Origin: BJGO01 sp964640655
GTDB taxonomy: Bacteria; Bacteroidota; Bacteroidia; Chitinophagales; UBA10324
Reading direction: 5' to 3'
NCBI GenBank assembly: GCA_964640655.1
Contig: CAZXFT010000004.1
Span: 62,001 to 126,000, forward strand
DNA: 64,000 nucleotides
How positions within the stretch are numbered: the stretch's first letter is position 1; each line of letters starts with the position of its first letter. Positions 18,492-27,606 of this stretch are shown here, piece by piece. The notes beneath the pieces are model-generated. The model did no database searches. It was not told where the DNA came from and was given only the letters and a program-made list of their open reading frames with translations. The position numbers were made by a program, and so were the translations under genes.

Positions 18492-19162
18492 TGCTGGCTT
18501 GTTTGGTTCTGCCTGCGCGCGCGCAATTTTCCGTTTACGAGCACGATTTGCGTTACTCAAATAAGTTTTTCCACTTTGGAATTACTATGGGTGTCAATAA
18601 CAGTAACTATAAAATAACTCCGGACTCTTTCTTTATCGCTCAAAACAAAATATTGAAAATGGAAACCGGCCCCGGACTCGGTTTTAATCTGGGGATACTG
18701 AGTGATTATCATATTTCAAATCGTTTGGAGTTCAGATTAATTCCAACGCTTTCATTGGGAACTAAAAATTTATTCTTCACTATTAAGAATCAAGATACAC
18801 TCACTACACGCAAGATTGAGTCTGTATATCTTGAATTCCCTTTTCACTTTAAATATAAATCAAAGCCTTACAAAGACATCAGACCTTATGTAATTGGAGG
18901 TATGAAATATTCTGTAGACATGCAATCAAATGCCGGTGCCCGTAGAGCTGAAAATCTGATTCAGGTGAACAGAAATGACGTAGCGCTTGAATACGGATTG
19001 GGAATAGAAATGCATTTACCTATGGTTATCATTTCGCCGGAAATTAAAGTGAGTTACGGTTTGAACAATGTATTGGCACCGAATCCTAAGCTGAATTTAA
19101 GCAATGCTATTGAGCGTCTCAGCACGCGCACTATATTTTTCTGTATACATTTTGAAGGTTAA
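18437..19162 (+). CDS. porT: PorT/SprT-family T9SS outer membrane protein
   Basis: 241 residues with a signal peptide (basic MQTAHIRHR, hydrophobic core, cleavage after PARAQ, about residue 30), then beta-strands of an 8-stranded outer-membrane barrel with FHFGITMGVNNSNY, LNLGILSDYHIS and YLEFPFHFKYKS typical of PorT. PorT is needed for type IX secretion. The ubiE-porT neighbourhood is common in Bacteroidota and strengthens the call. ATG 18437 overlaps ubiE by 55 nt. An in-frame ATG at 18491 forms a TAATG junction with the ubiE stop but would leave a signal peptide without its positive end. The stop overlaps the convergent DUF5686 gene by 4 nt. Confidence 0.85.
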   Translation: MQTAHIRHRITIYCLQALMLACLVLPARAQFSVYEHDLRYSNKFFHFGITMGVNNSNYKITPDSFFIAQNKILKMETGPGLGFNLGILSDYHISNRLEFRLIPTLSLGTKNLFFTIKNQDTLTTRKIESVYLEFPFHFKYKSKPYKDIRPYVIGGMKYSVDMQSNAGARRAENLIQVNRNDVALEYGLGIEMHLPMVIISPEIKVSYGLNNVLAPNPKLNLSNAIERLSTRTIFFCIHFEG

Positions 19163-21573
19163 AGATTAACGGTAAACTGAGCCTTTATGGCCAGATTTTT
19201 TATAGGTTGGCTGAATGAATAAGCGCCTAAGCGATAAAAGGCGCCTCCACCTAATCCAAATCTTGCTACACCAAGATATTGCTTGGTGATGATATCGTAA
19301 ACAATTACTCCGGTTTCATAGTAGCCGCGTGTTGGAATTTTGAAATCGAAGTCTCTATGCAAATTGGTATTACTCATTTCACCTAATGCCATATTAAATA
19401 CGAGCAAAGGTTTGGGTTGAAATTTTTTGCCTCGTACCAGTAGTGATTTTAAATCTTGTTGAATGAATGCCGCTACATACTTGTCGGAGTAAAACTCGTT
19501 TAGTCTCATAGTTTGAAAGCTGTTCTCGCTGTACAAACCCACCAACTGATAGTTGCCTCTACCGGCAAACATGTCACCGAGCGGTACACGACCATCGATG
19601 TAACCTGCTGCAAACTGAACATAGAAGTCACCTATTGATTTGGTTTTAATCAAGGATTTAATTTTTGCTTCCAATTTTGTAAATGAAAATTGTGAACCTA
19701 ATACATCAGGAACACCGTGAGTGATGTTGAAGAAGAAAGTAGGGTAGGGAGTATAGATAAAGAAAGTGGAGTTAAGTGCGCGAACCATTTTCTCTTTGTA
19801 AGCATACCGTAATTGTAACTTCACTGCACTAAACTGGAACTCCTGAGATGGGACAGGTTCGTTGTTTTTGAATAGAATATAATTATAGTTGGTGGTGGAA
19901 TATTTTGTAGCAGAATACAAAGACAAATTATAATGCAGATACTGAAAGGTTCTGCCACTTAGATTCAGTTCATATCGTTTTACCCGGTCGAATGTATTCA
20001 CCAAAAAACCGCGTAATATTTCTGTTGTGATTAAGTCAACATCTTTATAAAAAGTTACAGCACCGGATTCTTCGAGGTCGTGCCAGTAAAATGCCTTTAG
20101 GATAATATCATTTGGTCTGAATAATCTAAAGCGTGCGTCTAAGCCATATTTCCATCTTTGGTCTTTAAAACCATAACCAAAGAAACCACCGAAATATGCG
20201 TTTTTAAAAACACGTTCATTGGTGCGAAATCCAACACCAGGCCTGTATCCATCTAATGTATTCTGCCATAGAAATCTTGAAATATTAAAGTTGACATATT
20301 TATAACGCAACTCACCATCCAGAAGTCCTTCTACAAATTTGAGTTTAGCGTCAAAGCCTCGTTTCTTACCTAAGCTATCCAAGACATGGTAAGTTTTAAC
20401 TTCCTGTTCTGTGAGCGAATCGGTTCTATATTTTGTCCAGAATGCTTCGTTTCTGTATGATGCCATTGGATCCATATCAACCTGAACACCGAGTAATTCA
20501 TTTTTTTCAAGTTTCGGTTCAAGTTCAATATTGGATAATGACGTGGTGCCATGCATGACTACTTGCATACCATTATTCAACATATTATCGAAGCGTATTT
20601 CTGAAACAAATTTTTGAGGGAACCACTTATCATCTACTTTTTTAGAAAACTGTTCTACTCTAATACGCATTAGAGCAACAATAGTATCCGACGGCTCGGC
20701 CATGATATGTTTAATGGCATAACCATCAGAAGAAATCTCTGCTATACCACGCAATCCGTCGAAATTGCGGCCTTTCCAAGGTCTGAACGATAACCGGTAA
20801 ATGGTATCTCGACCTTCATAAAGGGTGTCTTCAATATTAAAGAAATAACGTTCTGTGCTACCCTTAGTAAATGGATTGATGTAATTCTTCTCCAGTAACG
20901 TGATGAAGTTTCCATAAAACGAAAGGGGCTGTATCTGGGTATTCATCAATGTGAACGAAGCGTTTTTCACACCAGATATTTTTGTAGCAACTACATTTTC
21001 TTTTTTCTCAGGTTTTAAAAACTTTGTTTCAACAACTGATTCTAATATCATAAAATAGTGTTGCTCCAGAAACTCATACAAGCCTTTTCGTGATTCATCT
21101 TTCTTGGTTAGAGTACTTGGTGGCACACCTGAATAAATGAATTTGTTGTATGATATGCAAGAATAGCTGTTAAAACGGTCCGGGTCATTTTGATTTCTGT
21201 TTTGAATCACGCCTCTAACAATTCTGTTGGCAGGATTATCCCCCGACAAAATCACTACATTGGACAAATTGTATTGATTGGGTAATAACTTAATGTTGAT
21301 GGTTTGCGCAGATGAGGGTCTTATTTCAATCTCTTTTTTATTGTACCCTATATAACTGCAATTAAGCTTATAAATGGAAACATTGGATGTATAGGTGTAT
21401 TCACCATAGGCATTAGTAACTGTACCAACACCACCATCATTAAAAACAATGGTAACGAAACCTAAGGGCTCGTTAGATATCGAGTCAGTAACGGTTCCAT
21501 TAACCGTGAACGTTTGAGCATAGGTACTCAAGCTAAGCAAGGATAAAATAGAAAGAAAAAGAAATCGAAACAC
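19159..21573 (-). CDS. DUF5686 outer-membrane protein with carboxypeptidase-like regulatory domain
   Basis: 804 residues. A signal peptide ends at STYAQ (residue 20). Residues 23-110 form a CarbopepD_reg_2 beta-sandwich (GTVTDSISNEPLGFVTIVF ... IGYNKKEIEI). The rest matches the DUF5686 family: NPANRIVRGVIQNRNQNDP, SYNKF, EKNYINPFTKG, DTIYRLSFRPWKGRNFDGLRG, and a C-terminal half rich in amphipathic strands like an outer-membrane barrel. It resembles TonB-dependent-receptor-linked surface proteins, but the function is unknown. It starts at GTG 21573, 18 nt after dcd, so it is the third gene of a WD40-dcd-DUF5686 operon. Confidence 0.82.
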   Translation of the reverse strand: MFRFLFLSILSLLSLSTYAQTFTVNGTVTDSISNEPLGFVTIVFNDGGVGTVTNAYGEYTYTSNVSIYKLNCSYIGYNKKEIEIRPSSAQTINIKLLPNQYNLSNVVILSGDNPANRIVRGVIQNRNQNDPDRFNSYSCISYNKFIYSGVPPSTLTKKDESRKGLYEFLEQHYFMILESVVETKFLKPEKKENVVATKISGVKNASFTLMNTQIQPLSFYGNFITLLEKNYINPFTKGSTERYFFNIEDTLYEGRDTIYRLSFRPWKGRNFDGLRGIAEISSDGYAIKHIMAEPSDTIVALMRIRVEQFSKKVDDKWFPQKFVSEIRFDNMLNNGMQVVMHGTTSLSNIELEPKLEKNELLGVQVDMDPMASYRNEAFWTKYRTDSLTEQEVKTYHVLDSLGKKRGFDAKLKFVEGLLDGELRYKYVNFNISRFLWQNTLDGYRPGVGFRTNERVFKNAYFGGFFGYGFKDQRWKYGLDARFRLFRPNDIILKAFYWHDLEESGAVTFYKDVDLITTEILRGFLVNTFDRVKRYELNLSGRTFQYLHYNLSLYSATKYSTTNYNYILFKNNEPVPSQEFQFSAVKLQLRYAYKEKMVRALNSTFFIYTPYPTFFFNITHGVPDVLGSQFSFTKLEAKIKSLIKTKSIGDFYVQFAAGYIDGRVPLGDMFAGRGNYQLVGLYSENSFQTMRLNEFYSDKYVAAFIQQDLKSLLVRGKKFQPKPLLVFNMALGEMSNTNLHRDFDFKIPTRGYYETGVIVYDIITKQYLGVARFGLGGGAFYRLGAYSFSQPIKNLAIKAQFTVNL

Positions 21574-21591
21574 AGGGTATTTGTGAATGTT

Positions 21592-22128
21592 TTAGAATTT
21601 ATTCTTCCACATCATAGATTCAATAGGTTTATAGGTACGCTTGGTGTACTTGGCGTCTTTCTTTTTATTGTACATGTTTTTAATCATTCCATCAACACAG
21701 AAGTAAATCAACTGACCTATAGGCATACCATGATATACACGTACCGGTTGAGATACAGAAATCTCTAAAGTCCAGGTGTTGCAATAGCCAACATCACCTT
21801 TGCCCGCTGTTGCGTGAATATCTATTCCCAAACGACCAACACTACTTTTGCCTTCCAGAAAAGGTACGTGTGCGTGAGTCTCGGTGTATTCTTCGGTAAC
21901 ACCTAAGTATAAGGTGCCGGGGTCCAATACAAAACCATCATCAGGAATTTCAAAGTGAGTAATCTTATTGTGCTTACGTGCGTCGAGGATACGGTCGTTA
22001 TATGTGGCAAGATGTTTTCCAAGATGCACATCGTAAGAATTTGTTCCCAAACACTCAGGACGGAAAGGTTCAATTACAATGTTACCACGTTCAATTTCTT
22101 CGAGAATGGCTTTGTCTGTTAAAATCAT
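21592..22128 (-). CDS. dcd: dCTP deaminase
   Basis: 178 residues, the usual size. Family motifs are EPFRPECLGTNSYDVHLG, LGVTEEYTE, the nucleotide-binding GKSSVGRLGIDIHATAGKGD and the catalytic glutamate in NTWTLEISV. It converts dCTP to dUTP, feeding thymidylate synthesis. ATG 22128 overlaps the TGA of the upstream WD40 gene (ATGA), so the two are translationally coupled. Confidence 0.95.
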   Translation of the reverse strand: MILTDKAILEEIERGNIVIEPFRPECLGTNSYDVHLGKHLATYNDRILDARKHNKITHFEIPDDGFVLDPGTLYLGVTEEYTETHAHVPFLEGKSSVGRLGIDIHATAGKGDVGYCNTWTLEISVSQPVRVYHGMPIGQLIYFCVDGMIKNMYNKKKDAKYTKRTYKPIESMMWKNKF

Positions 22129-23042
22129 AGGGTTTGTTCGTGTGTTAATTGTAAATGCCAGGCCATAATTGAACTGTCATCACTTGCGGAAATTAGCAAA
22201 TTACGTTTGGGGTAGTACAATAATTTATTTACAGAGTTGCGGTGTGCGTCATATTTCTGGTCAATCACTTTGAGTAAATCTACAGAATGAATATCCCAAA
22301 CTTTGATGGTTTTATCTCTTGATGCAGAAAAAAGAAGTTCCTGTGCAGCATCAATCAGTAAATCGTTAATGGTAAATAAGTGCGCGGCAATTTCATTGGA
22401 TTGTATGGTATCTGCATTCACATAGTGTTCATAGAGTCTTGCATCGCGCGAGCCACTGAAAAGTTTTTTGTGTTTGCTACTGTATGCTAAACTGAAAACA
22501 GAATGTTGTGCCGATTGAACATGACTTTTAATGGAATGGCTTTCCGTATCGATGATGTAAATGTTTTTATCTGAAGAAGCAACATAAATTTCATCTATAT
22601 ATGTATGCATCTCCAGATCGCGCAATGACTTATCACATACATCCAAGATGTTAACCAGATCGAAGGAACGGTTAAACAGATAAAGCTTACCATTTTGAGT
22701 TCCGGCATATATGTAACCATCATTTGAAAGAATACAAAAAACAGAACCATTTTGAAGGTCAATATTTCTGATGCATTGTTTTAAATTAAAATCAATAACA
22801 TATAGATGACCATCCATTGCACCAAGCAGTAATTGATGTGTGTCGGGTAAATAGTGTGAGCAGAAAACCTGAGCAGAAACCTTAGCAATAGCTTCGCCAT
22901 GTTGCTCACCATCCAGGTTCCATTGAATAATCATGCCGTCAGAACCGGCAGAAATAAAATGCATATCATCAATGGCAGATAATGTATATACCGGCCCTTT
23001 ATGCCCCATCCATTGTCGGTATTTGTTTATTTCACATTTCAT
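22125..23042 (-). CDS. WD40 repeat protein
   Basis: 305 residues that are almost entirely WD40-type beta-propeller blades, about seven, with GHKGPVYTLSAIDDMHFISAGSDG, FSGSRDARLYEH, FSASRDKTIKVWD and ISASDDSSIMAW. There is no signal peptide, so it is cytoplasmic and probably a protein-binding scaffold. The partner is unknown. It is upstream of and coupled to dcd. A -7 element TAGCTTTG lies at 23065-23072. Confidence 0.85.
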   Translation of the reverse strand: MKCEINKYRQWMGHKGPVYTLSAIDDMHFISAGSDGMIIQWNLDGEQHGEAIAKVSAQVFCSHYLPDTHQLLLGAMDGHLYVIDFNLKQCIRNIDLQNGSVFCILSNDGYIYAGTQNGKLYLFNRSFDLVNILDVCDKSLRDLEMHTYIDEIYVASSDKNIYIIDTESHSIKSHVQSAQHSVFSLAYSSKHKKLFSGSRDARLYEHYVNADTIQSNEIAAHLFTINDLLIDAAQELLFSASRDKTIKVWDIHSVDLLKVIDQKYDAHRNSVNKLLYYPKRNLLISASDDSSIMAWHLQLTHEQTL

Positions 23043-23064
23043 GAATCGACGTAAATTTCCATCA

Positions 23065-23072
23065 CAAAGCTA
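23065..23072 (-). promoter_or_regulatory. -7 element of the WD40-dcd operon
   Basis: On the minus strand TAGCTTTG fits TAnnTTTG and lies 22 nt before ATG 23042. The divergent PPTase gene starts at 23079. Confidence 0.45.
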
Positions 23073-23078
23073 TAACCT

Positions 23079-23717
23079 ATGCCAGTTATTGAAGATATAG
23101 TTGCTGACAGCAGTACTCGAATATTGGTATGGCATATTACTGAGCAAGAACATGAATTGCAATCTAGGTTGCAGTTAAATCAAAGCGAGTTGCAGCAAAT
23201 TGAATCCATCAAAGTATCTCTTAAGCGATTGCAATGGCTAGCTAGCAGGGTGTTGATTCGTACTATTGTTAACACACCTGAATTTATTTTAATGAATAAA
23301 ACGTCAAACGGACAACCTGTTCTTACTGAACTTGGACATCACGTATCCATAAGTCATTGCGGACATATAGCAGCAGTAATTGTGAGTAAAAAATCTCGTG
23401 TAGGTATTGATGTGGAAGAAATGACGGACCGCATCAAATCCATCAGACATAAATTTATAGGAGAACAGGAAATGACATGGATGTACAATAAATCCGAAAT
23501 GCTGAAAACGCTTTTGGTTTGGTCTGCCAAGGAAACTGTTTATAAATGGTACGCCATTGGTCAGGTGGATTTCAGACGCAATATTTTTCTTGAAAAGTTT
23601 GAACAATCTCAAAATGGAATTATAGAAGCCATATTCAGAAACGACAAATTAACTAAGCCGCTGCTTATACAATATCGCTGTTACTCCAATTTTGTGTTGA
23701 CCTGGGTTATTGATTAA
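23079..23717 (+). CDS. 4'-phosphopantetheinyl transferase, Sfp type
   Basis: 212 residues. Motifs are PVLTELGHHVSISHCGH, VGIDVEEMTDR (Mg-binding D and E) and LLVWSAKETVYKWYA (catalytic WxxKE(A/T)xxK). It moves phosphopantetheine from CoA to carrier proteins; with no polyketide cluster nearby it may serve the fatty acid ACP. The stop is 2 nt from the end of the convergent dnaG. Confidence 0.9.
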   Translation: MPVIEDIVADSSTRILVWHITEQEHELQSRLQLNQSELQQIESIKVSLKRLQWLASRVLIRTIVNTPEFILMNKTSNGQPVLTELGHHVSISHCGHIAAVIVSKKSRVGIDVEEMTDRIKSIRHKFIGEQEMTWMYNKSEMLKTLLVWSAKETVYKWYAIGQVDFRRNIFLEKFEQSQNGIIEAIFRNDKLTKPLLIQYRCYSNFVLTWVID

Positions 23718-23719
23718 AC

Positions 23720-25648
23720 TTAGCGTCGTGGTAAACCGGTTATCATTCCCATTTTCTTGGCCAACTCGGCGTGCATATTATCCAACTGTATTTTTACCTG
23801 AATACACTGATTGACAAGATCTGGATCATTTGATTTTTGGGCATCGCTCAGTTCTTTGTTGTTCTCCTCAATCATATTTCTGATGCGACATAGTTCCAGA
23901 CGGTTAAGTACCTGTTCAATGTCCTTGCGGTAATTATCTTCAATCTTGGGTATAAATATGTGATGGTTATTTTCCCACCGCTCGCTGAGTTGATACTTCT
24001 CGCCACTGATGCGTTGTGCAAGAATTTGTATCTCGTGGTTTTCGTGATGCAACATATCGTGCAGTGTTGGAACATCATGCTGTTGCAGGGTATCATAATA
24101 TATCCGCAGAACTTTTTCGTTCAGAGAATTAATCCAGTCTCTGTCTGCATGGGCTGTGATAATTATCTCAGCCACTTTTGTTGTATCATTCCAGTTGTAG
24201 TTTCCAAAAAGAATTAATGATTTAATCAACTCATTTTCAAGAATCAATTCTGTGTCACTGTATTGCCTTTGATCGGGAGATTCGTGAAGAGGTGGTGGTG
24301 CTATGTCTGCTGCCTTAATATTATCAACTCCAACCGATTTTTTCAGAAGCAATGCTCTGGCTTTATTCACTTCACTAACCATAAGACCTTCGTTCATCTC
24401 TGCAAGTCCGCTGAGTTGTTTTATAAATAAGTTGCGCTTTACAGGTTCACTGATTAGTGCTATGGTTTTTACAATTTCAAGAATGGCAACTGATTTCTTT
24501 ACAGGATCATTACCAGCGGCAAGCATTTTTAACTCCGCTTGAAAATGCAAAAAACTTTTTGATTCATTTTGCAACAAATTCTGCATAGCCGCAGCACCAT
24601 ATTTATTCAGGTATGAATCCGGGTCATCGCCATCAGGTATGATGCAGATTTTTACATTCAAACCTTCTTCAAGTGCTATGTCCAATCCACGCAATGTGGC
24701 ATTGATACCTGCTTGATCGCCATCGTATATAAATGTAACATTTGAAGTGAATCGTTTAATCAGTCTTACCTGATCAGGTGTAAGCGAAGTGCCCGATGAA
24801 GCAACAGCATTTTCAAATCCAAACTGATGTAAGGATATAACGTCGGCATATCCTTCAGCCAGCAAACATTCATCTTTGTGCCTCATGCTTTCTCGTGCCA
24901 GGTGAATAGCATACAATGATTTCGACTTAATATATACTTCAGTTTCTCTGGTGTTGATATACTTAGCCGTTTTATCGTTCTTCTTCATCACACGGCCTGC
25001 AAAGGCTATTACCTTACCCGATAAATTATGTATAGGAAATATCACACGGCCACGAAAGAAATCATATGCCCTGGCTTCGCCTTCGCCAATCAATCCGGCT
25101 TTCATGAGCACTTCTTTGCTATATCCGACTTTGCTTGCTTCCTGAAACAATGCGTCTCCCTTATCAAAAGCATATCCCAGCCCAAAGCGATGTATTATCG
25201 CAGTACTGAATTTTCGTTCGTTGAAATAACTTAATCCTATGGCTATACCTTCATCGCTTTCAGTCAGATTACGCTGATAATAATCAAGTGCAAACTTGTT
25301 TACGATATATAAACTCTCCGCTTCCTTTTGTTGCTCAATTACTTTGGATTCTGCTTCGGTTTCTTCAATAGCTACATTAAATTTCTTTGCCAGATGTCTT
25401 AGTGCCTCAGGATAAGTGAAGTGCTCATGCTCCATTAAAAAATTAACAGCATCGCCTCCTTTACCACAACCAAAGCATTTATATATTCCTTTAGTTGCCG
25501 ATACAGAAAATGATGGTGTACGCTCATTGTGAAAAGGACACAGACCAGTATAATTTGCACCTCTGCGTTTCAACGAAACATAGTCGCCAACCACTTCTTC
25601 AATGCGTGTGGAATCTAAAATGTTGCGTATGCTGGCAGGTGTAATCAC
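23720..25648 (-). CDS. dnaG: DNA primase
   Basis: 642 residues. The CHC2 zinc finger uses C37, H40, C58 and C61 (LCPFHNERTPSF ... YKCFGCGKGGD). The catalytic core has GRVIFPIHNLSGKVIAFAGR and the TOPRIM motif LLAEGYADV ... GTSLTPDQ ... FIYDGDQAG. The C-terminal helical part is the helicase-binding region. It starts at GTG 25648; an in-frame TGA lies 27 nt upstream and the V-ITPASI start matches the normal MI-start of DnaG, so the GTG is firm. Confidence 0.95.
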   Translation of the reverse strand: MITPASIRNILDSTRIEEVVGDYVSLKRRGANYTGLCPFHNERTPSFSVSATKGIYKCFGCGKGGDAVNFLMEHEHFTYPEALRHLAKKFNVAIEETEAESKVIEQQKEAESLYIVNKFALDYYQRNLTESDEGIAIGLSYFNERKFSTAIIHRFGLGYAFDKGDALFQEASKVGYSKEVLMKAGLIGEGEARAYDFFRGRVIFPIHNLSGKVIAFAGRVMKKNDKTAKYINTRETEVYIKSKSLYAIHLARESMRHKDECLLAEGYADVISLHQFGFENAVASSGTSLTPDQVRLIKRFTSNVTFIYDGDQAGINATLRGLDIALEEGLNVKICIIPDGDDPDSYLNKYGAAAMQNLLQNESKSFLHFQAELKMLAAGNDPVKKSVAILEIVKTIALISEPVKRNLFIKQLSGLAEMNEGLMVSEVNKARALLLKKSVGVDNIKAADIAPPPLHESPDQRQYSDTELILENELIKSLILFGNYNWNDTTKVAEIIITAHADRDWINSLNEKVLRIYYDTLQQHDVPTLHDMLHHENHEIQILAQRISGEKYQLSERWENNHHIFIPKIEDNYRKDIEQVLNRLELCRIRNMIEENNKELSDAQKSNDPDLVNQCIQVKIQLDNMHAELAKKMGMITGLPRR

Positions 25649-25784
25649 GGTTTCAAAATTGAATATTAATTCTCATTCTGTGGTACGCTGTTGAAATGCA
25701 GTGGGGCAAAGAGTTTGGCGCAGTACTCTGATTTTTTGGCACAGCAATTGGCTAATTCATCTTATCCATAAAACCGGAGATTTT

Positions 25785-26516
25785 ATGAAAAAGTATTTTA
25801 CAATTTCAGTATTTGCCATCTTCCTCAGCTTTGTTGCTATACAGGCAATGGCCTTCAACTCATCCCTGCAAATCAGCAGCCTGTGCAGTCAGTTAATCAC
25901 CGTTCAAATTGGTAATACCTGCTACAGCAATCCAACAAAGATGTTTCAGTTGAATACGTTGGCCCCGGGTACTTATAATGTGCAGGTGTATCGCTGGCAG
26001 CGTGGTTTGGGTAATCAATTTCCTATATACAACGGCTTTATACAACTTGGCGCTAATGAAATGGTGCAAACTGTAATTACTGCTCCCGGATATGCTCAGA
26101 TCAATCGACAGATGTTTATTCCACATTGCAACTCTGTTGGTTCAATGTATCATCCTTATCAAAGTAACTATACATATGGTTGCCAGGATTTCTATGGAAT
26201 GAACGTATACCAGAACTATCAATACAATGGTTTTATACCTATGGATATGAATTCGTTTAGAGCTTTGAAAATGAGTATTTCACATGCATCTTTTGAAAGT
26301 ACACGTATGGACATAGCTCGTCAGGTGTTAGCACAGCAATATGCTACATCTGCTCAATTACGTGAGGTTTTACAACTTTTTACCTTTGAGAGCAGTAAGG
26401 TAGAATTGGCCAAGTTTGTTTTTCCACGTGTTGTTGACAGACAAAACATTTTCACTATTTATGATGTGTTCACCTTCAACAGCAGTATCAGCGAGCTAAG
26501 TCGCTTTTTCAACTAG
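25785..26516 (+). CDS. DUF4476 domain-containing exported protein
   Basis: 243 residues from ATG 25785. A longer frame from 25701 adds 28 residues before an obvious signal peptide (MKKYFTISVFAIFLSFVAIQAMA) and is rejected. The C-terminal ~95 residues (FRALKMSISHASFESTRMDIA ... FTFESSKVELAKF ... FTFNSSISELSRFF) are a DUF4476 helical repeat domain, with a motif of about 40 residues repeated. The N-terminal half is a small beta domain. The function is unknown. It is followed by a strong terminator. Confidence 0.8.
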   Translation: MKKYFTISVFAIFLSFVAIQAMAFNSSLQISSLCSQLITVQIGNTCYSNPTKMFQLNTLAPGTYNVQVYRWQRGLGNQFPIYNGFIQLGANEMVQTVITAPGYAQINRQMFIPHCNSVGSMYHPYQSNYTYGCQDFYGMNVYQNYQYNGFIPMDMNSFRALKMSISHASFESTRMDIARQVLAQQYATSAQLREVLQLFTFESSKVELAKFVFPRVVDRQNIFTIYDVFTFNSSISELSRFFN

Positions 26517-26551
26517 CACTGTTTTTGATTGTTTAATATAGATTGTGTTAG

Positions 26552-26575
26552 AGGAGGCTTCGGCCTCCTTTTTTT
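26552..26575 (+). terminator. Intrinsic terminator with C(TTCG)G tetraloop
   Basis: AGGAGGC TTCG GCCTCCT followed by a run of T. The UUCG loop closed by C-G is unusually stable. It terminates the DUF4476 gene and touches the 3' end of the convergent gene. Confidence 0.92.
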
Positions 26576-27329
26576 ATTTAATCATTGTTTTAATAACCTG
26601 ATGTGCCAATACGCGTTTACTTCTTTCATCTTGTAACAGTATCATCATCTCTGCATCTTCTGACCTGAAAACGGTATTGTTCTTTAAACTCTCACGAATA
26701 GAAATTTCTGCCAGGCCATTATTTATTATTACTCCCTTATGCTTGCCCACAAACTGTTGTATCTGACTCTTATTCTTTAATCCCGTAAGTACAATCCGCA
26801 CACATAATGAATCGTAGTCTTTACTCTTATATTCTACATTGCCATGAATAAATATGGAATCAGAAGTAATGATTGCTTTGATGTCGTTCACCCAGTTTGT
26901 TTTTTGTTGATACTCTTTGTTTATCAACTCTTCAGTAAAATCTGGAGTGCCTGTTATATTCCCATTAACACAGAGCATAGGTACTGCGCCAAGATTATAA
27001 TAACGTTGACGATCCGTATTATCTGAAACATTTAATTTAAAGTATCCTATAGGTGAAGGAAATGATGTTGTGTATTCAATGACATCAATTTTATCAGAGT
27101 ATTTCAGCCTAAGCGTATCGAACTTCTTATCAAATATTCTACAAGGGTTACAATTAGGATTAGAGAATTTTTCTACCAGAATTTTTTGTTGTGAAAAAAC
27201 ATCGAATGAATTAAAGAGGTTAAAGAGAAGCAATAAGGCAGGTAACGAATAGTTATTGTGCAGCTTTAGCAGAGTCCATTCTGTATTTGATGCGAGCTTC
27301 AGTTTGTTTAATGTTATAGTCCAGAGCAT
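26574..27329 (-). CDS. Thioredoxin-fold/Omp28-like exported protein
   Basis: About 251 residues if ATG 27329 is used. A hydrophobic export segment (LPALLLLFNLFNSFDVFSQQ) precedes ILVEKFSNPNCNPCRIFDKKF, whose CxxC and following YYNLGAVPMLCVNGN resemble thioredoxin-fold Omp28-related proteins. The start is unclear. The reading frame continues far upstream through the preceding lipoprotein gene; ATG 27329 would overlap it by 77 nt, while a TTG at 27233 would give a very short signal peptide without overlap. It is last in a four-gene minus-strand operon headed by a PKD/gliding-CTD protein. The role may be disulfide handling or an outer-membrane component. Confidence 0.6.
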   Translation of the reverse strand: MLWTITLNKLKLASNTEWTLLKLHNNYSLPALLLLFNLFNSFDVFSQQKILVEKFSNPNCNPCRIFDKKFDTLRLKYSDKIDVIEYTTSFPSPIGYFKLNVSDNTDRQRYYNLGAVPMLCVNGNITGTPDFTEELINKEYQQKTNWVNDIKAIITSDSIFIHGNVEYKSKDYDSLCVRIVLTGLKNKSQIQQFVGKHKGVIINNGLAEISIRESLKNNTVFRSEDAEMMILLQDERSKRVLAHQVIKTMIK

Positions 27330-27606
27330 TAACTGTATCGTTGATAAAGGTTGCCGATTGGTTGCTACCGTAAAAGTAGATCTCAATGTGCTGTGTGTAA
27401 TTATATTCGTCGGTAACACGGCCTAAATCAACGATAGAATCAGGCTTACCGATGTTATTCACCAACTCATTTTTAGTCATACCGATTTTTATGCTCTCTA
27501 GATAATTCCTTCCTTCAGTAACTACCTTTGGATCTTTTTTGGAAGTATTGCAAGCAATAGTGAGAAAAAAATAAACAGTAGCACAGATTGTTAGAATCTT
27601 GGACAT
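27253..27606 (-). CDS. Small lipoprotein with BamE/SmpA-like fold
   Basis: 117 residues. A lipoprotein signal ends at LTIAC (C19). The mature part has IKIGMTKNELVNNIGKPDSI and DEYNYTQHIEIYFYG, the pattern of BamE/OmlA-like domains. It is anchored in the periplasmic face of a membrane. The start overlaps the PorP/SprF gene by 16 nt. A link to outer-membrane assembly is inference from the fold. Confidence 0.7.
   Translation of the reverse strand: MSKILTICATVYFFLTIACNTSKKDPKVVTEGRNYLESIKIGMTKNELVNNIGKPDSIVDLGRVTDEYNYTQHIEIYFYGSNQSATFINDTVNALDYNIKQTEARIKYRMDSAKAAQ

Noticed and set aside
27330..27419. 30-residue N-terminal extension of the thioredoxin-fold gene
   Set aside because: It runs deep into the lipoprotein gene and has no export features. 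ATG 27329 or a later start is more reasonable.
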